From assembly GCA_027475525.1 (NCBI GenBank), contig JAMWFC010000054.1, positions 744,001-808,000 of the forward strand: 64,000 bases of DNA, given 5' to 3'. The notes beneath the pieces were generated by a model. The model was not told where the DNA came from. It saw only the letters and a list, made by a program, of their open reading frames with translations, and did no database searches. Source of the DNA: Macrolepiota albuminosa (Eukaryota > Basidiomycota > Agaricomycetes > Agaricales > Agaricaceae). Positions within the stretch are counted from its first letter, which is position 1. Each line of letters starts with the position of its first letter. Of this stretch, positions 45,541-55,930 are shown piece after piece. The position numbers were made by a program, and so were the translations under genes.

Positions 45541-48320
45541 CTGGTCCCCTTTTGGATGATCATACTCATCCTCTGGGTAGTCCATGAGCACCACCAAGTG
45601 TTCTGAGTCGCTATCATGACTATAGTAGTCATTGGCGTACACATCCACCGTCACTAACTCATCATCATCCTCCACCACACATTCATCATCACTCGCTTCA
45701 CTGTCAGCCAATTCAGCCTCCGAGTCCCCTCCCGGCCTGCTGCTGGCCTCACTCGTCTCCCCATCACCACCATCCACCATATGGGCAGCCTGAAGCTGCA
45801 CACAGTCCCACGGCCTATACTGGGGACACTTAGGAGAATTCGCAAAATGATCGCACGCCCACAGTTGAAGCATTGCTGGACCCCAGGCGTTCTCGCCTTA
45901 CTCACAATCTTTGGCCCCGCCCTCAGGCCTCCACCCTCATCTTTACACAGCTGGCCCTGGCCCTGCACGTTTCCTTCATTCTTGGCCCGATCCTCTCATA
46001 GCTTCTCATCTCTACCTCCCTGTTGGGCAACCCTATTTCCCTTTTTATTATCATGGACCATGATCTGCGGGGTGCTACCCAACACCAGGTTGGCTCGCCA
46101 CATCACAAACATGCCAATTTTATCAGCCATCTGCTAAGGCATCTGCCACCTTGTCATCCGCTGCTCATAGTGCATTGCCGTCTTTAGCAACTGCTTGTAT
46201 TGTACAGCATACACCAAAAACTTGTCCATGGTATTGATCTCTGGAGACAAATTATCGTCGCAAATCAGCGACCTCCTCATCTCCAAGGGCAATCCATCTA
46301 GGAACGCCTCATGTATGGTATACTCATCTGGGTAGACATCCATATTCTGAGTGTGCTTCCGAAGCACATCATAAACCCTTGCACACCCATCTTCTCACTA
46401 TACTGCGCCTTCTGAAAGGCGTCATGTGCATCCTGCATAGTTGACGGGCTTACAAACTGATTGTACAGTCCAATGAGGACGTCCTTAAACGTCCACTCCT
46501 GGACCATTCAATTTGTATGCAGGATATGGTGGCGATACCATGCCTTCACCTCTCCTTCCAAAAACTCCTGCAATACAAACACTCGCTTGTGATCCATATC
46601 ATCTCCCCCATAGCAGCATGCCACCAGATGATAGCACACATCAATGGCCCAGTCCTTGAGCTGCGAGAACTGATAACCCCCAGTATAAGACTGTATAGTC
46701 TTTGCCTCCACCCTATGGGGCTTAATCCCTTCAGGGAAATTGAAACGTGCTCCCAGTGCGTCATCTACCAGGTGGATCAACCGATCATGCATGTTCTCCC
46801 TATGCGCCCTAGCTGCCTCATTCATCCCAGGTGTGTTCTCCTGTGCCTCAGACGCAGCAGATTGCACTGCCTTGCCCCCCTGCTGTTGCCTACTGGCTGC
46901 CTGCTGACTGGTCAACTTGCGACTCTCGCCTCTAACCTCTCTATGCATGGTGCTATCGTGCCTTGGGCCACCTACAGCCTATCGCCCTTGTACATACTGC
47001 CGACGCATGTTATCAACAGGTGTCACGCCATTAATGCCTTCAAACACAATGCCTTGATCATCTACCTGCGACTCCCCCCAAACTCGGAGGTCCTGGTTTC
47101 TCATTCTCTGGAAGTTGACTTGCTCGGCCATAGTATTGGCCATTGCCACCTGCTGGTTCTGCTGCGGCTCCACTTGCCTCACCAGCCTCCTCAGCCCCAG
47201 CTGCTCCATCTGCACCTGCGGTGACTCTGCTTCTTCCCCAGAGTATGAGACTCCTTCACCCTGTATTAGGCAGTATTCCGCCCCTGTCTCACTCCTCACA
47301 CCTCCCGCTACATCCTGCGTTGATGTTTTGACTGTTGACTCCCCCTCATTATCTATCCCCGTTGAGTATCTCTGCCTGCTGGCAGCAGCATGCTGCCAAA
47401 CGAAGTCTTTCTGAGACTCATCAACCTTCTTGGGTGCCTCTAGCAATTCCATTGCCTCCTCTATTGCTGGGGTACAATTGAACCACAGGGAGTCGTATCC
47501 CACTGAGCTCATTGGTGTAGCAGTAGACGCTGTACTACTTCTCATCCTCTTGCACTCAAGGTACTGCTGCAACTCAAGCTCGAAGATTTGAGCAAACAGC
47601 TTGACATACCCTTCTGACTCTTCAGAGGGCACTGCCTGCTGGCAGTGCCTCATCATCTGGATGTGCTTTACCACATACAGCTGCAGGCATGCTTGCGTCG
47701 TTTTCTTTGTCACCTGCGGATACTTCGCAAGTACAATCTTCAGTTGCACTCTGAGTGTGGACAACACCCTGTTCTGCTCTTCCTCATCTGAGGACGCATC
47801 CTCCACGTATGCTCGGCGACCTATGCTGTCCCCTTCCTGTTCAGCCTTCACCCGCAATGTATCTACATTGCCCTCCCTATTGGGATCACTTTTGACCACG
47901 GTGCATACCTCATGATGCAATGCGGACCTCACTTGCACTACAGACGCCCCATAGCATGCTCCTGACCTCATATGTGGGGGCATTTCCCTACCTCTGCCCC
48001 CTACTTGCTCTGCCTTGGCCAGACAAAACGGTGAGCTTTCCGCTGTTCCGGTGCCTAGGCATACCTCCTCAGACTGCAGCGCCCCTGATGCCTGGTCCTT
48101 GGGCCCCACTGCCCAAAAGAATACTGTCTGCTTCTACTCAGGTCTAGCTGGACCTGCCTTGGCCCCAGTTGACATAGCTACCAGGATGCCACCTCCAGGG
48201 GCCAGGGTCAGAATCCCCTTCAGGTTGAGGGCTCTCACCCCTCGTCGTGCTTGGACGGAGGTAAGTATGTTGATGACTTCGTCATCATTTCCACATGCTG
48301 TCCACTGTCTGGACTGGACA
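45541..48320 (-). pseudogene. Element M2 gag
   Basis: Long frames 48109-46979 (376 codons) and 46948-46508 (146 codons) are collinear with the P1 and P2 gag: LRVQLKIVLAKYPQVTKKTT, YVKLFAQIFELELQQYLECK, QVDDQGIVFEGINGVTPVDN, MHDRLIHLVDDALGARFNFP and FSQLKDWAIDVCYHLVACCY. Then 46507-46134 holds YNQFVSPSTMQDAHDAFQKA and ICDDNLSPEINTMDKFLVYA. The zinc knuckle near 45870 is split between two frames (CFNCG, then DHFANSPKC), a frameshift in the motif. Confidence 0.85.
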
Positions 48321-48483
48321 TGTCAGGTGCTTTATCTCCACAAGGATCGACCATGTCAGACCAAGTATTCTTGACAGAAAATTTTTTAGAGTGGCTGTGT
48401 AAGAAGCAGAAAAGCTGATAAAGTTTGACAAGTTCGACAGAGTGCCAATAGCTGATAGCTGAGAACCAGAAGATTCAAAAAAA

Positions 48484-48665
48484 TGTAACGTAGTTACAAT
48501 AGTAGAAATTCTAAGTCCTTAGTCACACGAGTGAATCAGACTAGCATCTCAATTTCAGCTATGTAACACAAGAAAAAAGAACTAAACTGCAAATAACTAT
48601 AAACACTAGTATAAATGCAACATTACATCGCATAATAACAAGATAGGTAACATAATGTAATTACA
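48484..48665 (-). repeat. 5' LTR of element M2
   Basis: 182 bp from TGTAACGTAG to AATTACA on the plus strand. The inner side reads TTTTTTTGAATC on the minus strand, the same as in P2 right after its LTR, which helps to define the family's 5' junction. Confidence 0.9.
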
Positions 48666-49005
48666 CCATGATAATATCTCAACCAGATCATTCAGAACTC
48701 GGCTTGGATGAGGATTTGATCCAGATTGGATCATTCAATTGTCAGATGGATAAGATGGAGAGTCATCCATCTGATTAGATAGTGCAGATCACAATGCGGA
48801 GATGATGGTCAGATCAGGTTATGTAACCTGATGATGGGAAATTTATTGTGTTTTTTTTTTCCACTGACAAATTTTCACGTTTTTATAGTATCATGTTGTA
48901 CCCTTACCAGTGTATGACTAGTGAGCTGCAGCCTCAGAACCCACAGGGTTCTGGAGGAGAGGGAGGATCACCCTTAGCAACAAATTCAACAATTTGTGAC
49001 AACGT

Positions 49006-49116
49006 TGATGACGCCAACTGTGGTTGGGTGCGCTGGACATATACGCAGTACAATGCCGTCTCCAGCGCTTGGCGTACGTAGTTGTGAGGAGTCCTGACAG
49101 GGTCCCGGTGTGCTCA
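49006..49116 (-). mobile_element. Fragment of the TGATAGG-family LTR at the edge of a gap
   Basis: TGATGACGCCAACTGTGG onward is the reverse complement of 63826-63936, close to identical, and runs into the N run. The missing remainder of about 1 kb presumably explains the gap. It interrupts the unrecognised reading frame around it. Confidence 0.85.
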
Positions 49117-49216
49117 NNNNNNNNNNNNNNNNNNNNNNNNNNNNNNNNNNNNNNNNNNNNNNNNNNNNNNNNNNNNNNNNNNNNNNNNNNNNNNNNNNNN
49201 NNNNNNNNNNNNNNNN
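49117..49216. other. Assembly gap (100 N)
   Basis: Exactly 100 N inside an LTR of a multi-copy family; the true gap could hold the rest of a solo LTR or a complete element. Confidence 0.99.
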
Positions 49217-51063
49217 GATGCAGCAGGCACAGACCCAGAGTGCAAGTACACTCCTTTTGGATGAGAAAGCACTAACTGTGCCACAGGTAGCACTCATGGA
49301 CGTGGACAATAATGCAGGGCGTCAGCTGCAAGAAAAGAGCAAAGTGGTGCAACCTCAATGACAACAAGATAGGACACTGCCTCCATGAGAATCGTATAGA
49401 AGAGACCAGAGGTGATTGCCTCCAAGGAGTGCCGTGGCATGAGAGGGAGTCCCTCAGGAAGTAGGAGGGCACAGGCAAGATGAGCCAGTGTCGAGAGTAC
49501 AGAATTGAGGTCAACCCTGACCTTGAACACTGCCTCAATAAGCATCCCCATCATCTTGTTGTGCACAATCTCCGCAGCGCTTGGTGTATGCAGAGAAAGG
49601 AAAAGGAAAGGAGATCAGAACACCTTCAGAGGTGCTGGACCCACAGGCAGAGGCAGTTTGGAGATGACTCATTTCCGCCAGACAGCAAGTGCTACCAGAA
49701 TCTGCGTTCCTGGCAGATCCTGTGGTCCAAGTAGTGATTACTAGCCTTCTGGATGAGATTGTTATGCTGCAACAGCATAACGACAATACCATCAAGACAT
49801 TCACAAACACCATGAAAAGGCAGCCATCATCATCCAAGGAGCAGCCTGAGGCAAAATGCCTCAGAGCACATGATGTAGTACCGGAGGTTAGGTCATGGGA
49901 AGCAGGTAGTTCAGAGGTGTGACAGGCACCTAGGAGGCAAAAGGAAGCTGGAGAACTCATGCTGATGCCATCCAAGCTGCATGATGAGCTTGTAGAGCTT
50001 GATGCCAGTTTACAAGGATTGTCCTCGTCAATACATGCACCCTCCTTGCAGTTGGGGACGAAGTGGCAGGATGAGGTGTTGCTGTCAGCTGTTGAGTTTG
50101 GAGCAGATGTGCCGTGAGGAGAAGACAGAGCGGTGATGCAGTTTGGGGCAGTGGTGCAGTTTGAAGCACCACTGAAGGTGTATTTGTCTGCAGTTCTGAG
50201 AGAGGATACAAGAACAGATGATAAAGCAGAAGGACGGCTCCTGATATTAGCTGTGCTCAGTCTAAATGCACCGAGTGATGGGAGTAACTATGGGGAGTCA
50301 TCTGATGAGACCCTCTCAGAGGGAGAGACCCCTGCTAAACGCCAAGTGCATTTAGACAAGAGATGCAAGAGGGAGGCTTGAAGGAAGCACAAGGCTGCCC
50401 AGCAGGCAAAAGTCGATAAAAACTGGGAGGAGCAGGCCACAGGCTGTATTCTGGATGGCCTGGACATGTTCATCAGCAGGATGACTGTGGAGTGGTTGAA
50501 TTGGTTTTACAGCAGGGCACTAGACCGTCACTTTTACTACTCCTGGCTCACTGAATACAGTGTTTGTGAGCAATGAGGCCTTAGCCACAAAGACATATGA
50601 GGAGGAGAAGGGAGAGAGGTATTTCCATACCTTGAAAGAAATTAACCATATGGTGCTGAGAGGATTCCTGATGAATCCTCAGCAGTTGCAAAAGCTCTAT
50701 GAGCTTTTGCAGAACAAGTTTAAATCAGTGTCACTCTACACTGAAGTGTATTACCTGCTGCACAAGTTTCAGTGCATCAGCATCAATTATTATACCACTC
50801 TGCAAGATAGGACAATGGCTCTGGTGTGTACACCAGAGTACAAGCACATTTTGCCTCCCCTGGACCTTTCTTTCCATCACATGAACATAGTGGTCATGCC
50901 AACCCCAGAAGGGTATTTGCAATGGAAAGACCAAGCAGGAAGACCATTTTTCACATTAACCAGATTTGATTCCTGTCAGGTTCTGCTGACAATGGGGGCT
51001 TCCAACTGCAAGCGGGTCCTTACTAGGTGGGCTCGACATCTACAGATAGCTCCAGGAAGTTGA

Positions 51064-51863
51064 GGGTGTGCCCTGGAATAGCTGGCAGGGCTCCAGTGGT
51101 GCTCCAGAGTGTGCATGGAGGGCTGGAGTTGGGGCTGGCAGGGGTAGAGTCCCGGGCTAAGTCCAAGACACAACAAAGTGGAGGTGGAGCTAGAAGACAG
51201 AAAGACACTGAGGGGGGGGGATCAAGGACAATCCAAAACTGGGAAACTGAGACTAAGACTGGAAGATAGAAAAGAGGAAAAGTGAGACTTAAGACCAGGA
51301 AACTGAGTTAGAGAGAAATGAGTAGATTTAGCAAAGTAGATAGACGAGCAAGCGTAGAGACAAGAGTTATAGCAATATCAAGACTACCGTAATGAGCTAC
51401 GAACTGTGGGTTAAATACCTGGTGCTGGGTGAGGTCTGTGTCCCCCTCCACATGGCCAGTCCTGTGCAGTGTATTGCCTGGATAGAAGTCCTCGGCAGTG
51501 TGTGTGGTCTCAGGAGTGCAGATGGGTTGCACTGTATTGTCTGGGTCCAGAAGTGGTGCCAGGAGTGTGGCTTTGAATGGGGACGGCCCCCGGGGTGGAT
51601 CAGTCAGTGTTCAGAACGGCACCCAGGGTGCGTGACATGCCGGTCAGGATTTAGATCTTGCTGGAGAGTTGTTCACTGAGTTCAGCCAGGTTGGCTTGGG
51701 TTGAGGTGGCGTCAGATTTAGTCAGTCTGGGTCCAGTGTTACCTGAGGGCATTTGGTGTTATCTAGGAACCTGCTGGGTGGGGGGGGCAGGGGGTGGGCT
51801 TGAAGGTGGGAGTTTGGGCAGATGCCAAGTGGGAATTGGAGTGGCGTAGGTGTGGCTCATGAC
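51064..51863 (-). mobile_element. Probable 3' LTR region of element E
   Basis: The right end is supported: ..CTCATGACA followed by TCACCCGCCCCTCTA is the complement of a chromovirus polypurine tract (ending GGTGA) plus the LTR start TGTCA, as in element A at 20068. The left limit is not defined. The stretch is G-rich, without a recognised gene. Confidence 0.45.
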
Positions 51864-53840
51864 ATCACCCGCCCCTCTAATGCTAAGTCTCTACAAAGCA
51901 GCAGGGGCAGCTGTGCCCTTCTTTGTGGGAACTAAATTTGAAGTTTTGAAGCCTGATGCCATCAGTTGGGAGGTTAGAAAAGGGAAAATCTTCTCTTTGG
52001 AGGCTTCTTGCTCCCTCATATTGTGCAACCTCACGCCCCTTTGTTCACCTACCCCCTCCCCCCAGGGATAACACTTTGGTGGCCTAGGAGGACTACAAAT
52101 CCCATTGGAGTGCCTACAAAGGGTCGTGGGACTGGTGCCAGATCGAAGAACTTGCCCATAAGTATTCTGGAATAGGTGCTACGATATGTTTTGGCTGACG
52201 TGTCCCTACAGGGAGAATCGCTCAACAATTCTTGGGTTCAGTGCCGATTGCCGGGCCCTCAACATGTCCAGAGTCTCCACCCCCCTTACCATCCTTGCCT
52301 CATGCTCATGCCCTGGCCCCACCCCATCCCTCTTTTTGTTGTCTCAGCCCAAGCGATGGCCCATTCTTGGCGTGGGGCAGGTGTGGGCCATCCCCCCATC
52401 CCAACGCATCCCACAGGTGCAAGTCACCCTGAAACAGTTTGCAACAGTGCAGGGGCAATACTGGAGGCCCCCAGAGCAGTCCTGGTGCAAGGCGGCTAGC
52501 CCGGTGTGCATCGTCTCTTCTCCACATGGCGTCTTTACTGATCCTTTCTAGTGCATTATGTGTGCATGTTGGAGAGTAGATTGCGAGTTTGAGGAGCCGG
52601 TGGCAGGATCCCACTGGGATACTTTGATGTGCGTGGCATGTCATCTGTGTCATGAGCGCTGTTCTGTGGTGTTAGCATGGCAGGCGAGATGCATGGCCCA
52701 GGCCGGGGTAAAGTGAGGAGTGGATCATGGAGTATCTGAGGGAGACTCTGGGTACGAGGGCACAGGCAAGGGGGTCCCTGGAAGCAGGAGGGGAGTGGGA
52801 TGTTACGTGTTGTTGACCTCATGCCAGACGCCTAGTTGTTCTGTGTGCATTGTCATCATCCTCAGAATCGCTTCTAGCACCCTGCCAAGACAAGAGCAAG
52901 TGCCACGCTTGCAAGTCTTCAGATGAGGACCCAGCACCTCCCTCCCAATGTTGTCGGAGGTTGCCTGGGCCTCAGTCATGAGGGCACCTGTTCTCCCCTG
53001 GCACCACACGGCCATTGGCCAAGAGTGTTGTGATGGACCCCAGAGACGATATCGTGGTTCTTCGGTGTTGACTCAAGGAAGCGGGGGCCCAGGAGCATTG
53101 TCTGGCATCAAGGGTCATGTGTCAGAGGCAGTCGCCTGCAAGTAGGGTGTGCAAGAGGAGTTGAGGGAGGATAGAAAAGCGGCACTTTGGGCCTGCGAGG
53201 CACTAGAGGCAGAGATGGTGGGGCTGTGGGCCTGTGTGGGGTTGGTGGTGGAGCTGGAGCCATTGAGAGACAGGGAGGTGGAGCTCTGGGACCTGCTGAG
53301 TTGGGTGGAGGAGGCTCAGGCAAGTCTAGTGCATGGCTGAAGCTGGTTGGTAGGTAACGTGGTGGCTGCCCATGGGAAAGCAATGCGTGAGTGGTTTTTT
53401 GTCTCCTCCGGTGCTCTGGTTGACTGTGTGCAGGCTGGGCCTGAGAACACCACCTTCTGCTAGATGGGAAAACCTCAGTGCATGCCTTTGTTCAGCAGAG
53501 GCTCGTGGCATCGTCAAGCCCCCTGCCCACAGAAGTGATTTGGGGCCTGGAGCAATGGGGGTGGTTGCTTGCTGCGCACTGGAGGTGCAACGTGATCATT
53601 CTGGAGTCGTGGGTGGAGATGGCAGCAGATGCTGGGAAGCCCCTTTTCTTATACAACAAGTGGTGGCCATACTGGCCTCAATAGAGGCCGTGGTAGGGGT
53701 GGCTCCAGTGTTGGCAGGGATGGGGTCAGGAGCAGCGGAGGGGCCAACAGTGTCAGGGAGTGGGGGGTGTTAGCATTGTAGAGGTTTCTTGCAGTCTTTT
53801 TTTTTGGGCTTCATAGCTTTGTATGTAGTGTATTTTTAGT
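51864..53840 (-). other. Unassigned region between element E chromodomain and its 3' LTR
   Basis: About 2 kb, GC- and G-rich, with overlapping open frames on both strands. On the minus strand a weak candidate starts near 53811 (KPKKKDCKKPL) and continues with stops through a Pro/Thr/Ser-rich stretch and SSSEDLQAWHLLLSWQ. On the plus strand 53149-53340 reads as a helical LEAEMVGLWACVGLVVELEP. No motif is recognised, so neither strand can be called. Confidence 0.4.
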
Positions 53841-53984
53841 GTATAAATAAATGTGGATGATTCTTTAATTGTAAGTAAGGGGTACGGTGAGAAGGTAAAG
53901 ACTTATTGGTGGGAGTTGAATCCCGCAGCAAATCCAGAGGCAAGGGTTATGCCTGTAAGGCCATCTGTGACAACTTCAGCCCTG

Positions 53985-55605
53985 GAGGGTGCAGGGTTTG
54001 TCTGGGTGGGTCCAGTGGAATTCCTGGAGCTTGTTGGGGACGGTCTTCAGGTTCCCCAGAGACTCCCAAGTGTTGTCCTCTGGCCCGTAGCCAGCCCATC
54101 ACACAAGGTAGTGTAGTCGTCCGTGAATCACTCGGGAGTCAAGGATGTGGCCCACCTTGTAAAGGTACTCATCGTCTATCTTGAAAGGGGGGTCGGTTGG
54201 GGCGTTGTCCGGGAAATGGGTCCAGGGCATGTTTTTTGAGGAGTCAGATGTGGAACATGAGGTGCAGTCCCTTGAGTCCTGGAGGTAGATCGAGCTGGTA
54301 GACGTAAAAGGATACTCTCTGGACGATCTTGAACAGCCCAAAGAGTTTGTGGTCAAGCTTTATGGAGGGGCACCAGGTCTGGAGGTTGTGCTGATTGAGC
54401 CAGACTAGGGTCCTGGGAGGCCAGTCAGGTGTGGACTCCTGCTGGGGGTCAGCGTGCTTGGAGTAGGCCTTATTAGTGACATTGATTTCACTCCAGAGAA
54501 ACTCATGGAGGTCCCGGAGGTCTTGGGCCACTTTGTGAGCAGCATGGGCCAGAATATCCTGGAGGGACAGGGTCAACCAGAGGTGGTATCCCTTGTTTGC
54601 AAAGAAGGGGGACACCCTGGTGGTAGAGTGGGGGGTATTGTTGTAGGTGAATTCAGCAAGGGGGAGCTCAGTGCACCAGTCGTTCTGGAAGTAGTTGACA
54701 TAGATCTGAAGGTACTGTTCAAGGGTCTAGTTAACGTGTTTGGTTTGGCTGTCAGTCTCTGGGTGGTAGGTGGTTGATAGGTTGGTCCAAACGCTGAGGG
54801 CCTTGCACAGAGACATCCAGAACTTCAAGACAAAGAGGGGGCCTCAGTCAAAGACTATGTCGTTGGGCAGTCCATGCTTCAAGAACACGTGCTTGAGAAA
54901 GAGTCGGACAAACTTTGGAGTATCATCAGTGGTGTGGCACAGGACGAAGATGGCCTGCTTGGTGAGTCTGCAGACAATGACAAGAATGGCATTGTACCCT
55001 CCCAACTCCAGGAGCTCGACGATATGATCCATAGAGAGGGATGACCATGAGCATCTTCTTATGGGTAGTGGCTTGAGGAGTCCATAGGGGCGGTGTCAGA
55101 CCTTGGCCTGGAGACAGGGCTCACATGCTCAAATGTACCGGGTGACGTCCTTTTTCATCCCTGGCCAGAAGCAAGTGTGGGAGATAAGTTGGAGTGTCTT
55201 ATGGATTCCTGGGTGTCCTTGGAGCTTATGGTTGTGGTGCTGCTGGAGAATGTCGAGGCATACATGCTTAAAGTCCGGGGCATAGATGCAGCTGTCTCAG
55301 AGGAGCATCTTGCTGTCTGGAGAGAGGGTGAAAGAGGGGTCAGGGGATTGTCTGTCAGGGAGGCTGTTCTGAGGATCCTGCTGGGCAAAGTAATTGTCTT
55401 GAGAGGCATCTCAGATCTGTCTCAGAATGCCTTCTTTGTTCAAGATTAGTACCGTGTTTAAATATTTGAGGAGGATTACCATATAGTGGTTGAAGGCATT
55501 TTGCTCGGCTTTGAAGGATTTCTTAGGATACATATCAGGTTGTCAGGTGAGGGCATCAGGCTTGGCTCCGAGCTGTCCAGGGCAATAGTGTAGCATAGTC
55601 CGCTA
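53985..55605 (-). pseudogene. Element E: end of RNase H, integrase and chromodomain
   Basis: Right to left: LHYCPGQLGAKPDALT (end of RNase H region, 55600-55540); HHNHKLQGHPGIHKTLQLIS with ACEPCLQAK (zinc-binding part, 55250-55090); MDHIVELLELGGYNAILVIV and GLPNDIVFD (core; the second Asp is followed by a stop replacing Arg); YHPETDSQTKHVN, where the catalytic Glu is Lys; HSTTRVSPFFANKGYHLWLT; TLVWLNQHNLQTWCPSIKLD; LPPGLKGLHLMFHI; and a chromodomain near 54190-54020 (FKIDDEYLYKVGHILDSRV, HYLV-stop-WAGYGPEDNTWE). Upstream parts would lie beyond P2, outside the window. Confidence 0.85.
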
Positions 55606-55625
55606 TGTGGCAGTGGCCACATAGC
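55602..55625. repeat. Perfect 10-bp inverted repeat at the E/P2 junction
   Basis: GCTATGTGGC, AGTG spacer, GCCACATAGC. The left arm begins in element E sequence and the proposed P2 LTR start (TGTGGC, 55606) falls within it. It may be the LTR end together with target bases, or chance. Confidence 0.75.
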
Positions 55626-55823
55626 ATTTACTTACTTTACTTACTAGATACTTAGCATATAATATTATATTTATTATAATATTATTTACATAATTATAAA
55701 TACCTACAACCTGCTGCTTAATAAGCAGCTTAATCTTGTATTACACTACATAGTCAATAGACCAGACTGGTCTGATTCTGTGCAGTGTGATCCTAAGCTC
55801 ACAAATACTGTAACTTCGTTACA
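55606..55823 (+). mobile_element. 5' LTR of element P2
   Basis: AT-rich 218 bp between TGTGGCAGTG and GTTACA. It ends TGTAACTTCGTTACA, paralleling the M2 LTR end, and is followed by TTTTTTTGAATCC as in M2. The other LTR would be beyond the right edge. Confidence 0.72.
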
Positions 55824-55930
55824 TTTTTTTGAATCCACCAGCTAGGATCTATTGCCTAGCAGTTGACGTCAGTCACTGAGTTCGTTGACAGAACTCTATC
55901 AGCTTCTCAAGCTTCTTGCACAGCCACACC

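Larger units (their letters stand above)
41500..48665 (-). mobile_element. Element M2: gypsy element with short LTRs and target duplication CCATG
   Basis: LTRs are 41500-41691 and 48484-48665, about 190 and 180 bp, nearly identical apart from a 10-bp indel. CCATG occurs at 41495-41499 and again at 48666-48670, a clean 5-bp target duplication. Inside, on the minus strand, are gag, protease, an RT missing its core, RNase H, an integrase missing its second half, and an extra unrecognised segment. High LTR similarity suggests the youngest complete insertion in the window. It sits just after the end of P1. Confidence 0.92.
48671..51063 (+). pseudogene. Unrecognised decayed reading frame, ~700 codons, cut by an LTR and a gap
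   Basis: A possible start at ATG 48917 gives TSELQPQNPQGSGGEGGSPL before an LTR fragment at 49006. After the gap one frame runs 49218-50570 with about a dozen stops: QAQTQSASTLLLDEKALTVP, DEIVMLQQHNDNTIKTFTNT, KLHDELVELDASLQGLSSSI, DETLSEGETPAKRQVHLDKR. After a frameshift, 50560-51063 stays open: EEEKGERYFHTLKEINHMVL, YTEVYYLLHKFQCISINYYT and ILPPLDLSFHHMNIVVMPTP. Long continuity of one frame with acidic and coiled segments suggests a former gag-like or structural protein. No known domain recognised. 48671-48840 before it is non-coding. Confidence 0.5.

Noticed and set aside
46517..47224. 235-codon plus-strand frame across M2
   Set aside because: Antisense shadow of M2 gag, which is collinear with P1 and P2.
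52186..52551. 121-codon plus-strand frame with FSADCRALNMSRV
   Set aside because: Superficially like an RT stretch, but no other RT motifs are near on this strand, and a minus-strand frame of similar length overlaps it.
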